Below are positions 50,885 through 63,120 of a stretch of 64,000 bases of DNA, in pieces (position 1 is the stretch's first letter; each line of letters begins with the position of its first letter). Below the pieces are notes generated by a model. The model ran no database searches. It was not told the DNA's origin and saw nothing but the letters and a program-made list of their open reading frames with translations. This DNA is from Xylocopa sonorina (Eukaryota; Arthropoda; Insecta; Hymenoptera; Apidae): contig NW_027490254.1 in NCBI RefSeq assembly GCF_050948175.1, positions 310,001-374,000 of the forward strand, written 5' to 3'. Position numbers and translations under genes: made by a program.

Positions 50885-53800
50885 GCGATATCGCGTTTTA
50901 AGAAGCATTAGAACTCTATTGCTACGATACCTAGACATCTGCAGATGCTATTTCCTAGCAAGGAAGTGTCGCATTTACATTCATTTGAAGTGTAGACGAG
51001 GAATACGTAACACTTCGCAAATCATATTATATCTTACCATGAAACATAGAATTGACATGCGATATCGCGTTTTAAGAAGCATTAGAACTCTATTGCTACG
51101 ATACCTAGACATCTGCAGACGCTATTTCCTAGCAAGGAAGTGTCGCATTTACATTCATTTGAAGTGTAGACGAGGAATACATGATACTTCGCAAATCATA
51201 TTATATCTTACCATGAAACATAGAAATGAGATGCGATATCGCGTTTTAAGAATCATAAGAACTCTATTGCTACGATACCTAGACATCTGCAAACGCTATT
51301 TCCTCGCAAGGAAGTGTCGCATTTACATTCATTTGAATCGTAGACGAGGAATGCATAACACATCGCAATGAATATTATATCTTATCAGGAAACATAGATA
51401 TGAGATGCAATATCGTTTTAAGAAGCATTTGAACTCTATTGCTTCGATACGTAGACATCTGCAAACGCTATTTCCTAGCAAGGAAGTGCGCATTTACATT
51501 TAGTTGATGTGTAGACGAGGAATACATAACACTTCGCAAATCATATTATATCTTACCATGAAACATAGAAATGAGATACGATATCGCGTTTTAAGAAGCA
51601 TTTGAACACTATTGCTACGATAGGTAGACATTTGCAAACGCTATTTCCTAGCAAAGAAGTCTCGCATTTACATTCATTTGAAGTATAGGCGAGGAATACA
51701 TAACACTTCGCAAATAATATTACATCTTACCATGAAACGTAGAAATGAGATGCGATATCGCGTTTTAAGAATCATAAGAACTCTATTGCTACGATACGTT
51801 GACATCTGCAAACGCTATTTCCTTGCAAGGAAGTGCGCATTTACATTTAGTTGATGTGTAGACGAGGAATACATAACACTTCGCAAATCATATTATATCT
51901 TACCATGAAACATAGAAATGAGATGCGATATCGCGTTTTAAGAATCATAAGAACTCTATTGCTACGATACGTTGACATCTGCAAACGCTATTTCCTTGCA
52001 AGGAAGTGCGCATTTACATTTAGTTGATGTGTAGACGAGGAATACATAACACTTCGCAAATCATATTATATCTTACCATGAAACATAGAAATGAGATGCG
52101 ATATCGCGTTTTAAGAATCATAGGAACTCTATTGCTACGATACGTAGACATCTGCAAACGCTATTTCCTTGCAAAGAAGTGTCGCATTTACATTCATTTG
52201 AAGTGTAGACGAGGAATACATAACACTTCGCAAATCACATTATATCTTACCATGAAACATAGAAATGAGATGCGATATCGCGTATTAAGAATCATAAGAA
52301 CTCTATTGCTACGATACGTTGACATCTGCAAACGCTATTTCCTTGCAAGGAAGTGCGCATTTACATTTAGTTGATGTGTAGACGAGGAATACATAACACT
52401 TCGCAAATCATATTATATCTTACCATGAAACATAGAAATGAGATACGATATCGCGTTTGAAGAAGCATTAGAACACTATTGCTACGATAGGTAGACATCT
52501 GCAAACGCTATTTCCTAGCGAGGAAGTATCGCATTCACATTCATTTGAAGTGTAGACAAGGAATACATGACACTTCGCAAATCATATTATATCTTACCAT
52601 GAAACATAGAAATGAGATGCGATATCGCGTTTTAAGAAGCATTAGAACACTATTGCTACGATACCTAGACATCTGCAGACGCTATTTCCTAGCAAGGAAG
52701 TATCGCATTTACATTCATTTGTAGTGTAGACGAGGAATACATGACACTTCGCAAATCATGTTATATCTTACCATGAAACATAGAAATGAGATGCGATATC
52801 GCGTTTTAAGAATCATAAGAACTCTATTGCTACGATACGTAGACATCTGCAAACGCAATTTCCTCGCAAGGAAGTGTCGCATTTACATTCATTTGATTCG
52901 TAGGCGAGGAATGCATAACACTTCGCAATGAAAATTATATCTTATCATGAAATATAGATATGAGATGCAATATCTCGTTTTAAGGAGCATTTGAACTCTA
53001 TTGCTTCGATACGTAGACATCTGCAAACGCTATTTCCTTGCAAGGAAGTGTCGCATTTACATTCATTTGAAGTGTAGACGAGGAATACATAATACTTCGC
53101 AAATCATATTATATCTTACCATGAAACATAGAAATGAGATGCGACATCGCGTTCTAAGAAGCATTAGAACACTACTGCTACGATAGGTAGACATTTGCAA
53201 ACGCTATTTCCTTGCAAGGAAGTGTCGCATTTACATTCATTTGAAGTGTAGACGAGGAATACATAACACATCGCAAATCATATTATATCTTACCATGAAA
53301 CATAGAAATGAGATGCGATATCGCGTTTTAAGAATCATAAGAACTCTATTGCTACGATACGTTGACATCTGCAAACGCTATTTCCTTGCAAGGAAGTGCG
53401 CATTTACATTTAGTTGATGTGTAGACGAGGAATACATAACACTTCGCAAATCATATTATATCTTACCATGAAACATAGAAATGAGATGCGATATCGCGTT
53501 TTAAGAAGCATTAGAACTCTATTGCTACGATACGTAGACATCTGCAAACGCAATTTCCTTGCAAGGAAGTGTCGCATTTACATTCATTTGAAGTGTAGAC
53601 GAGGAATACATGACACTTCGCAAATCATATTATATCTTACCATGAAACATAGAAATGAGATTCGACATCGCGTTTTAAGAAGCATTAGAAAGCTATTGCT
53701 ACGATACGTAGACATCTGCAAACGCTATTTCCTAGCGAGGAAGTATCGCATTCACATTCATTTGAAGTGTAGACAAGGAATACATAACACTTCGCAAATC

Positions 53801-54297
53801 ATGTTATATCTTACCATGAAACATAGAAATGAGATGCGATATCGCGTTTTAAGAATCATATGAACTCTATTGCTACGAGACGTAGACATCTGCAATCGCT
53901 ATTTCCTTGCAAGGAAGTGTCGCATTTACATTCATTTGAAGTGTAGACGAGGAATACATGACACTTCGCAAATCATATTATATTTTACCATGAAACATAG
54001 AAATGAGATGCGATATCGCGTTTTAAGAAGCATTGAGAACTCTATTGCTACGATACCTAGACATCTGCAGACGCTATTTCCTAGCAAGGAAGTGTCGCAT
54101 TTACATTCATTTGAAGTGTAGACGAGGAATACATGATACTTCGCAAATCATATTATATATTACCATGAAACATAGAAATGAGATGCGATATCGCGTTTTA
54201 AGAATCATAAGAACTCTATTGCTACGATACGTAGACATCTGCAAACGCTATTTCCTTGCAAGGAAGTGTCGCATTTACATTCATTTGAATCGTAGAC
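50885..54297 (+). repeat. Mixed right-arm satellite monomers
   Basis: About 20 monomers. Notable are the 173-bp units with GAAGTGCGC plus TTAGTTGATG near 51,485, 51,832, 52,005, 52,352 and 53,395, several adjacent or two units apart. The GCAATATC-type monomer occurs near 51,400 and 52,960. No foreign DNA was seen. Confidence 0.78.
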
Positions 54298-55228
54298 GAG
54301 GAATGCATAACACTTCGCAATGAATATTATATCTTACCATGAAACATAGAAATGAGATGCGATATCGCGTTTTAAGAATCATAAGAACTCTATTGCTACG
54401 AAACGTAGACATCTGCAAACGCTATTTCCTTGCAAGGAAGTGTCCCATTTACATTCATTTGAATCGTAGACGAGGAATGCATAACACTTCGAAATGAATA
54501 TTATATCTTATCAGGAAACATAGATATGAGATGCAACGTCTTGTTTTAAGAAGCACTTGAACTCTATTGCTTTGATGCGTAGACGTCTGCAAACGCTATT
54601 TCCTAGCATGGAAGTGTCGCATTTACATTCATTTGAAGTGTAGGCGAGGAATACGTGACACTTCGCAAATCATATTATATCTTACCATGAAACATAGAAA
54701 TGAGATGCGATATCGCGTTTTAAGAAGCATTAGAACTCTATTGCTACGATACTTAGACATCTGCAGACGCTATTTCCTAGCAAGGAAGTATCGCATTTAC
54801 ATTCATTTGTAGTGTAGACGAGGAATACATGACACTTCGCAAATCATGTTATATCTTACCATGAAACACAGAAATGAGATGCGATATCGCGTTTTAAGAA
54901 GCATTAGAACTCTATTGCTACGATACGTAGACATCTGCAAACGCTATTTCCTAGCGAGGAAGTATCGCATTCACATTCATTTGAAGTGTAGACAAGGAAT
55001 ACATAACACTTCGCGAATCATGTTATATCTTACCATGAAACATAGAAATGAGATGCGATATCGCGTTTTAAGAAGCATTAGAACTCCATTGCTACGATAC
55101 CTAGACATCTGCAGACGCTATTTCCTAGCAAGGAAGTGTCGCATTTACATTCAATTGAAGTGTAGACGAGGAATACATGATACTTCGCAAATCATATTAT
55201 ATCTTACCATGAAACATAGAAATGAGAT
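54298..55228 (+). repeat. 25-monomer HOR of the right arm, shared segment copy 2
   Basis: Near-identical to 49,955-50,884, with the same private changes (GTGTCCCATTTAC, GCAACGTCTTG, GATGCGTAGACGTC). Diverges near 55,228, where GAGATTCGACATCG replaces GAGATGCGATATCG. Only the head of the 25-mer is highly alike, which points to a recent copy or conversion of this segment alone. Confidence 0.84.
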
Positions 55229-58140
55229 TCGACATCGCTTTTTAAGAAGCATTAGAAAGCTATTGCTACGATACGTAGACGTCTGCAAACGCTATTTCCT
55301 AGCGAGGAAGTATCGCATTCCCATTCATTTGAAGTGTAGACAAGGAATACATAACACTTCGCAAATCATGTTATATCTTACCATGAAACATAGAAATGAG
55401 ATGCGATATCGCGTTTTAAGTATCATATGAACTCTATTGCTACGAGACGTAGACATCTGCAATCGCTATTTCCTTGCAAGGAAGTGTCGCATTTACATTC
55501 ATTTGAAGTGTAGACGAGGAATACATGACACTTCGCAAATCATATTATATCTTACCATGAAACATAGAAATGAGATTCGACATCGCGTTTTAAGAAGCAT
55601 TAGAAAGCTATTGCTACAATACGTAGACATCTGCAAACGCTATTTCCTAGCGAGGAAGTATCGCATTCACATTCATTTGAAGTGTAGACAAGGAATACAT
55701 AACACTTCGCAAATCATGTTATATCTTACCATGAAACATAGAAATGAGATGCGATATCGCGTTTTAAGAAGCATTAGAACTCTATTGCTACGATACCTAG
55801 ACATCAGCAAACGCTATTTCCTTGCAAGGAAGTGTCGCATTTACATTCATTTGAATCGTAGACGGGGAATGCATAACACTTCGCAATGAATATTATATCT
55901 TATCAGGAAACATAGATATGAGATGCAATATCTCGTTTAAGAAGCATTTGAACTCTATTGCTTCGATACGTAGACATCTGCAAACGCTATTTCCTAGCAA
56001 GGAAGTGTCGCATTTACATTCATTTGAAGTGTAGACGAGGAATACATGACACTTCGCAAATCATATTATATTTTACCATGAAACATAGAAATGAGATGCG
56101 ATATCGCGTTTTAAGAAGCATTAGAACTCTATTGCTACGATACCTAGACATCTGCAGACGCTATTTCCTAGCAAGGAAGTGTCGCATTTACATTCATTTG
56201 AAGTGTAGACGAGGAATACATGACACTTCGCAAATCATATTATATTTTACCATGAAACATAGAAATGAGATGCGATATCGCGTTTTAAGAAGCATTAGAA
56301 CTCTATTGCTACGATACCTAGACATCTGCAGACGCTATTTCCTAGCAAGGAAGTGTCGCATTTACATTCAATTTGAAGTGTAGACGAGGAATACATGATA
56401 CTTCGCAAATCATATTATATATTACCATGAAACATAGAAATGAGATGCGATATCGCGTTTTAAGAATCATAAGAACTCTATTGCTACGATACGTAGACAT
56501 CTGCAAACGCTATTTCCTAGCAAGGAAGTGTCGCATTTACATTCATTTGAAGTGTAGACGAGGAATACATGATACTTCGCAAATCATATTATATCTTACC
56601 ATGAAACATAGAAATGAGATTCGATATCGCGTTTTAAGAAGCATTAGAAAGCTATTGCTACGATACGTAGACATCTGCAAACGCTATTTCCTAGCGAGGA
56701 AGTATCGCATTCACATTCATTTGAAGTGTAGACGAGGAGTACATAACACTTCGCAAATCATGTTATATCTTACCATGAAACATAGAAATGAGATGCGATA
56801 TCGCGTTTTAAGAATCATATGAACTCTATTGCTACGAAACGTAGACATCTGCAATCGCTATTTCCTTGCATGGAAGTCTCGCATTTACATTCATTTGACT
56901 CGTAGACAAGGAATGAATAACACTTCGCAATGAATATTATATCTTATCAGGAAACATAGATATGAGATGCAATATCTCGTTTTAAGAAGCATATGAACTC
57001 CATTGCTTCGATACGTAAACATCTGCAAACGCTATTTCCTAGCAAGGAAGTGTCGCATTTACATTCATTTGAAGTTTAGGCGAGGAATACGTGACACTTC
57101 GCAAATCATATTATATCTTACCATGAAACATCGAATTGAGATGCGATATCGCGTTTTAAGAAGCATTAGAACTCTATTGCTACGATACCTAGACATCTGC
57201 AGACGCTATTTCCTAGCAAGGAAGTGTCGCATTTACATTCATTTGAAGTGTAGACGAGGAATACATGATACTTCGCAAATCATATTATATCTTACCATGA
57301 AACATAGAAATGAGATGCGATATCGCGTTTAAAGAATCATAAGAACTCTATTGCTACGATACGTTGACATTTGCAAACGCTATTTCCTTGCAAGGAAGTG
57401 CGCATTTAAGTTTAGTTGATGTGTAGACGAGGAATACATAACACTTCGCAAACCATATTATATCTTACCATGAAACATAGAAATGAGATGCGATATCGCG
57501 TTTTAAGAAGCATTAGAACTCTATTGCTACGATACGTAGACATCTGCAAATGCTATTTCCTTGCAAGGAAGTGTCGCATTTACATTCATTTGAAGTTTAG
57601 GCGAGGAATACGTGACACTTCGCAAATCATATTATATCTTACCATGAAACATAGAAATGAGATGCGATATCGCGTTTTGAGAAGCATTAGAACTCTATTG
57701 CTACGATACCTAGACATCTGCAGACGCTATTTCCTAGCAAGGAAGTGTCGCATTTACATTCATTTGAATCGTAGACAAGGAATGAATAACACTTCGCAAT
57801 GAGTATTATATCTTATCAGGAAACATAGATATGAGATGCAATATCTCGTTTTAAGAAGCATTTGAACTCTATTGCTTCGATACGTAGACATCTGCAAACG
57901 CTATTTCCTAGCAAGGAAGTGTCGCATTTACATTCATTTGAAGTTTAGGCGAGGAATACGTGACACTTCGCAAATCATATTATATCTTACCATGAAACGT
58001 CGAATTGAGATGCGATATCGCGTTTTAAGAAGCATTAGAAATCTATTGCTACGATACGTTGACATCTGCAAACGCTATTTCCTTGCAAGGAAGTGTCGCA
58101 TTTACATTCATTTGAATCGTAGACGAGGAATGCATAACAC
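55229..58140 (+). repeat. Mixed right-arm satellite monomers
   Basis: About 17 monomers. A pair of near-identical units with ATATTTTACC occurs at about 56,040-56,380. Other features are a one-base gain (ATTCAATTTGAAG) near 56,368, a one-base loss (CTCGTTTAAG) near 55,934, and a GAAGTGCGC unit near 57,396. The GCAATATCTCG monomer recurs near 55,925, 56,965 and 57,838. Confidence 0.76.
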
Positions 58141-58668
58141 TTCGCAATGAATATTATATCTTATCAGGAAACATAGATATGAGATGCAATATCTCGTTTT
58201 AAGAAGCATTTGAACTCTATTGCTTCGATACGTAGACATCTGCAAACGCTATTTCCTAGCAAGGAAGTGTCGCATTTACATTCATTTGAAGTGTAGGCGA
58301 GGAATACGTGACACTTCGCAAATCATATTATATCTTACCATGAAACATAGAAATGAGAATCGATATCGCGTTTTAAGAAGCATTAGAAAGCTATTGCTAC
58401 GATACGTAGACATCTGCAAATGCTATTTCCTAGCGAGGAAGTATCGCATTCACATTCATTTGAAGTGTAGACAAGGAATACATAACACTTCGCAAATCAT
58501 GTTATATCTTACCATGAAACATAGAAATGAGATGCGATATCGCGTTTTAAGAATCATATGAACTCTATTGCTACGAAACGTAGACATCTGCAATCGCTAT
58601 TTCCTTGCAAGGAAGTCTCGCATTTACATTCATTTGAAGTGTAGACGAGGAATACATAACACTTCGCA
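58141..58668 (+). repeat. 15-monomer spaced duplication, copy 1
   Basis: Matches +2,609 bp (15 x 174 minus 1). Shared private variants are GAGAATCGATATCG, CATCTGCAAATGC and AAGCGAGG-type changes (CTAGCGAGGAAG), followed by CTGCAATCGC. The missing base is the GAAGTGCGC unit near 59,485. Confidence 0.8.
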
Positions 58669-60252
58669 AATCATATTATATCTTACCATGAAACATAGAA
58701 ATGAGATGCGATATCGCGTTTTGAGAAGCATTAGTACTCTATTGCTACGATACCTAGACATCTGCAGACGCTATTTCCTAGCAAGGAAGTGTCGCATTTA
58801 CATTCATTTGAAGTGTTGACGAGGAATACATGATACTTCGCAAATCATATTATATCTTACCATGAAACATAGAAATGTGATGCGATATCGCGTTTTAAGC
58901 ATCATAAGAACTCTATTGCTACGATTCGTAGACATCTGCAAACGCTATTTCCTTGCAAGGAAGTGTCGCATTTACATTCATTTGAATCGTAGACAAGGAA
59001 TGAATAACACTTCGCAATGAATATTATATCTTATCAGGAAACATAGATATGAGATGCAATATCTCGTTTTAAGAAGCATTTGAACTCCATTGCTTCGATA
59101 CGTAGACATCTGCAAACGCTATTTCCTAGCAAGGAAGTGTCGCATTTACATTCATTTGAAGTTTAGGCGAGGAATACGTGACACTTCACAAATCATATTA
59201 TATTTTACCATGAAACATAGAAATGAGATGCGATATCGCGTTTTAAGAAGCATTAGAACTCTATTGCTACGATACCTAGACATCTGCAGACGCTATTTCC
59301 TAGCAAGGAAGTGTCGCATTTACATTCATTTGAAGTGTAGACGAGGAATACATGATACTTCGCAAATCATATTATATATTACCATGAAACATAGAAATGA
59401 GATGCGATATCGCGTTTTAAGAATCATAAGAACTCTATTGCTACGATACGTTGACATCTGCAAACGCTATTTCCTTGCAAGGAAGTGCGCATTTACATTT
59501 AGTTGATGTGTAGACGAGGAATACATATCACTTCGCAAATCATATTATATCTTACCATGAAACATAGAAATGAGATACGATATCGCGTTTTAAGAAGCAT
59601 TAGAACACTATTGCTACGATAGGTAGACATTTGCAAACGCTATTTCCTAGCAAGGAAGTGTCGCATTTACATTCATTTGAATCGTAGGCGAGGAATGCAT
59701 AACACTTCGCAATGAATATTATATCTTATCATGAATCATAGATATGAGATGCAATATCTCGTTTTAAGAAGCATTTGAACTCTATTGCTTCGATACGTAG
59801 ACATCTGCAAACGCTATTTCTTTGCAAGGAAGTGTCGCCTTTACATTCATTTGAAGTGTAGACGAGGAATACATAACACTTCGCAAATCATATTATATCT
59901 TACCATGAAACATAGAAATGAGATGCGACATCGCGTTCTAAGAAGCATTAGAACACTACTGCTACGATAGGTAGACATTTGCAAACCCTATTTCCTTGCA
60001 AGGAAGTGTCGCATTTACATTCATTTGAAGTGTAGACGAGGAATACATAACACTTCGCAAATCATATTATATCTTACCATGAAACATAGAAATGAGATGC
60101 GATATCGCGTTTTAAGAATCATAGGAACTCTATTGCTACGATACGTAGACATCTGCAAACGCTATTTCCTTGCAAAGAAGTGTCGCATTTACATTCATTT
60201 GACGTGTAGACGAGGAATACATAACACTTCGCAAATCATATTATATCTTACC

Positions 60253-60426
60253 ATGAAACATAGAAATGAGATGCGATATCGCGTTTTAAGAATCGTAGGA
60301 ACTCTATTGCTACGATACGTAGACATCTGCAAACGCTATTTCCTTGCAAGGAAGTGTCGCATTTACATTCATTTGAAGTTTAGGCGAGGAATACGTGACA
60401 CTTCGCAAATCATATTATATCTTACC
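60253..60426 (+). repeat. Representative monomer, right-arm orientation
   Basis: A 174-bp unit starting at ATGAAACATAG, with the next unit starting at 60,427. It is the reverse complement of the left-arm unit with a few substitutions and includes the perfect TTCCTTGCAAGGAA at 60,340-60,353. By direct count, a closely similar consensus unit has 62 G/C of 174 (about 36% GC). Confidence 0.92.
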
Positions 60427-60749
60427 ATGAAACATCGAATTGAGATGCGATATCGCGTTTTAAGAAGCTTTAGAACTCTATTGCTACGATACCTAGACAT
60501 CTGCAGACGCTATTTCCTAGCAAGGAAGTGTCGCATTTACATTCATTTGAAGTGTAGACGAGGAATACATGATACTTCGCAAATCATATTATATATTACC
60601 ATGAAACATAGAAATGAGATGCGATATCGCGTTTTAAGAATCATAAGAACTCTATTGCTACGATACCTAGACATCTGCAAACGCTATTTCCTCGCAAGGA
60701 AGTGTCGCATTTACATTCATTTGAATCGTAGACGAGGAATGCATAACAC

Positions 60750-61277
60750 ATCGCAATGAATATTATATCTTATCAGGAAACATAGATATGAGATGCAATA
60801 TCTCGTTTTAAGAAGCATTTGAACTCTATTGCTTCGATACGTAGACATCTGCAAACGCTATTTCCTAGCAAGGAAGTGTCGCATTTACATTCATTTGAAG
60901 TGTAGGCGAGGAATACGTGACACTTCGCAAATCATATTATATCTTACCATGAAGCATAGAAATGAGAATCGATATCGCGTTTTAAGAAGCATTAGAAAGC
61001 TATTGCTACGATACGTAGACATCTGCAAATGCTATTTCCTAGCGAGGAAGTATCGCATTCACATTCATTTGAAGTGTAGACAAGGAATACATAACACTTC
61101 GCAAATCATGTTATATCTTACCATGAAACATAGAAATGAGATGCGATATCGCGTTTTAAGAATCATATGAACTCTATTGCTACGAGACGTAGACATCTGC
61201 AATCGCTATTTCCTTGCAAGGAAGTCTCGCATTTACATTCATTTGAAGTGTAGACGAGGAATACATAACACTTCGCA
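60750..61277 (+). repeat. 15-monomer spaced duplication, copy 2
   Basis: Counterpart of 58,141-58,668. Ends near 61,278, where AATAATATTACATC replaces AATCATATTATATC. Few differences were seen, for example CATGAAGCATAG near 60,949. Confidence 0.79.
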
Positions 61278-63120
61278 AATAATATTACATCTTACCATGA
61301 AACATAGAAATGAGATGCGATATCGCGTTTTAAGAAGCATTAGAACTCTATTGCTACGATACGTAGACTTCTGCAATCGCTATTTCCTAGCAAGGAAGTG
61401 TCGCATTTACATTCATTTGAATCGTAGGCGAGGAATGCATAACACTTCGCAATGAATATTATATCTTATCATGAAACATAGATATGAGATGCAATATCTC
61501 GTTTTAAGAAGCATTTGAACTCTATTGCTTCGATACGTAGACATCTGCAAACGCTATTTCCTTGCAAGGAAGTGTCGCATTTACATTCATTTGAAGTGTA
61601 GACGAGAAATACATAACACTTCGCAAATCATATTATATCTTACCATGAAACATAGAAATGAGATGCGACATCGCGTTCTAAGAAGCATTAGAACACTACT
61701 GCTACGATAGGTAGACATTTGCAAACGCTATTTCCTTGCAAGGAAGTGTCGCGTTTACATTCATTTGAAGTGTAGACGAGGAATACATAACACTTCGCAA
61801 ATCATATTATATCTTACCATGAAACATAGAAATGAGATACGATATCGCGTTTTAAGAATCATAGGAACTCTATTGCTACGATACGTAGACATCTGCAAAC
61901 GCTATTTCCTAGCAAAGAAGTGTCGCATTTACATTCATTTGAAGTGTAGACGAGGAATACATAACACTTCGCAAATCATATTATATCTTACCATGAAACA
62001 TAGAAATGAGATGCGATATCGCGTTTTAAGAATCATAGGAACTCTATTGCTCTGATACGTAGACATCTGCAAACGCTATTTCCTTGCAAGCAAGTGTCGC
62101 ATTTACATTCATTTGAATCGTAGACAAGGAATACATAACACTTCGCAAATCATGTTATATCTTACCATGAAACATAGAAATGAGATGCGATATCGCGTTT
62201 TAAGAATCATATGAACTCTATTGCTACGAGACGTAGACATCTGCAATCGCTATTTCCTTGCAAGGAAGAGTCGCATTTACATTCATTTGAAGTATAGACG
62301 AGGAATACATAACACTTCGCAAATCATATTATATCTTACCATGAAACATAGAATTGAGATGCGATATCGCGTTTTAAGAAGCATTAGAACACTATTGCTA
62401 CGATACCTAGACATCTGCAGACGCTATTTCCTAGCAAGGAAGTGTCGCATTTACATTCATTTGAAGTGTAGACGAGGAACACATGATACTTCGCAAATCA
62501 TATTATATCTTACCATGAAACATAGAAATGAGATGCGATATCGCGTTTTAAGAATCATAAGAACTCTATTGCTACGATACCTAGACATCTGCAAACGCTA
62601 TTTCCTCGCAAAGAAGTGTCGCATTTACATTCATTTGAATCGTAGACGAGGAATGCATAACACATCGCAATGAATATTATATCTTATCAGGAAACATAGA
62701 TATGAGATGCAATATCTCGTTTTAAGAAGCATTTGAACTCTATTGCTTCGATACGTAGACATCTGCAAACGCTATTTCCTAGCAAGGAAGTGTCGCATTT
62801 ACATTCATTTGAAGTGTAGACGAGGAATACATAACACTTCGCAAATCATATTATATCTTACCATGAAACATAGAAATGAGATGCGACATCGCGTTCTATG
62901 AAGCATTAGAACAATACTGCTACGATAGGTAGACATTTGCAAACGCTATTTCCTTGCAAGGAAGTGTCGCATTTACATTCATTTGAAGTGTAGACGAGGA
63001 ATACATAACACTTCGCAAATAATATTACATCTTACCATGAAACGTAGAAATGAGATGCGATATCGCGTTCTAAGAAGCATTAGAACTCTATTGCTACGAT
63101 ACGTAGACTTCTGCAATCGC

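Larger units (their letters stand above)
59641..63120 (+). repeat. 20-monomer HOR, copy 1 (exactly 3,480 bp)
   Basis: 3,480 is 20 x 174, with no net indel. All sequence from 59,641 to 60,520 reappears at +3,480. Shared private variants are CGCCTTTACATTC near 59,836, GCAAACCCTATTTCC near 59,980, TTTGACGTGTAG near 60,198, AAGAATCGTAGG near 60,291 and AGAAGCTTTAG near 60,465. The left limit is set by divergence at 59,640 against 63,120. Confidence 0.88.

Noticed and set aside
49000..51000. Perfect giant palindrome centred on the gap
   Set aside because: The arms are inverted in orientation but carry different monomer subfamilies and indel markers, so they are not mirror copies of each other.
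50502..51371. 289-codon open frame, the longest in the window, as a possible repeat-protein gene
   Set aside because: It is five copies of the satellite unit read in its stop-free frame. It starts at a TTG inside a monomer and ends where one monomer type reads CAATGA. The unit length being 58 codons explains it fully.
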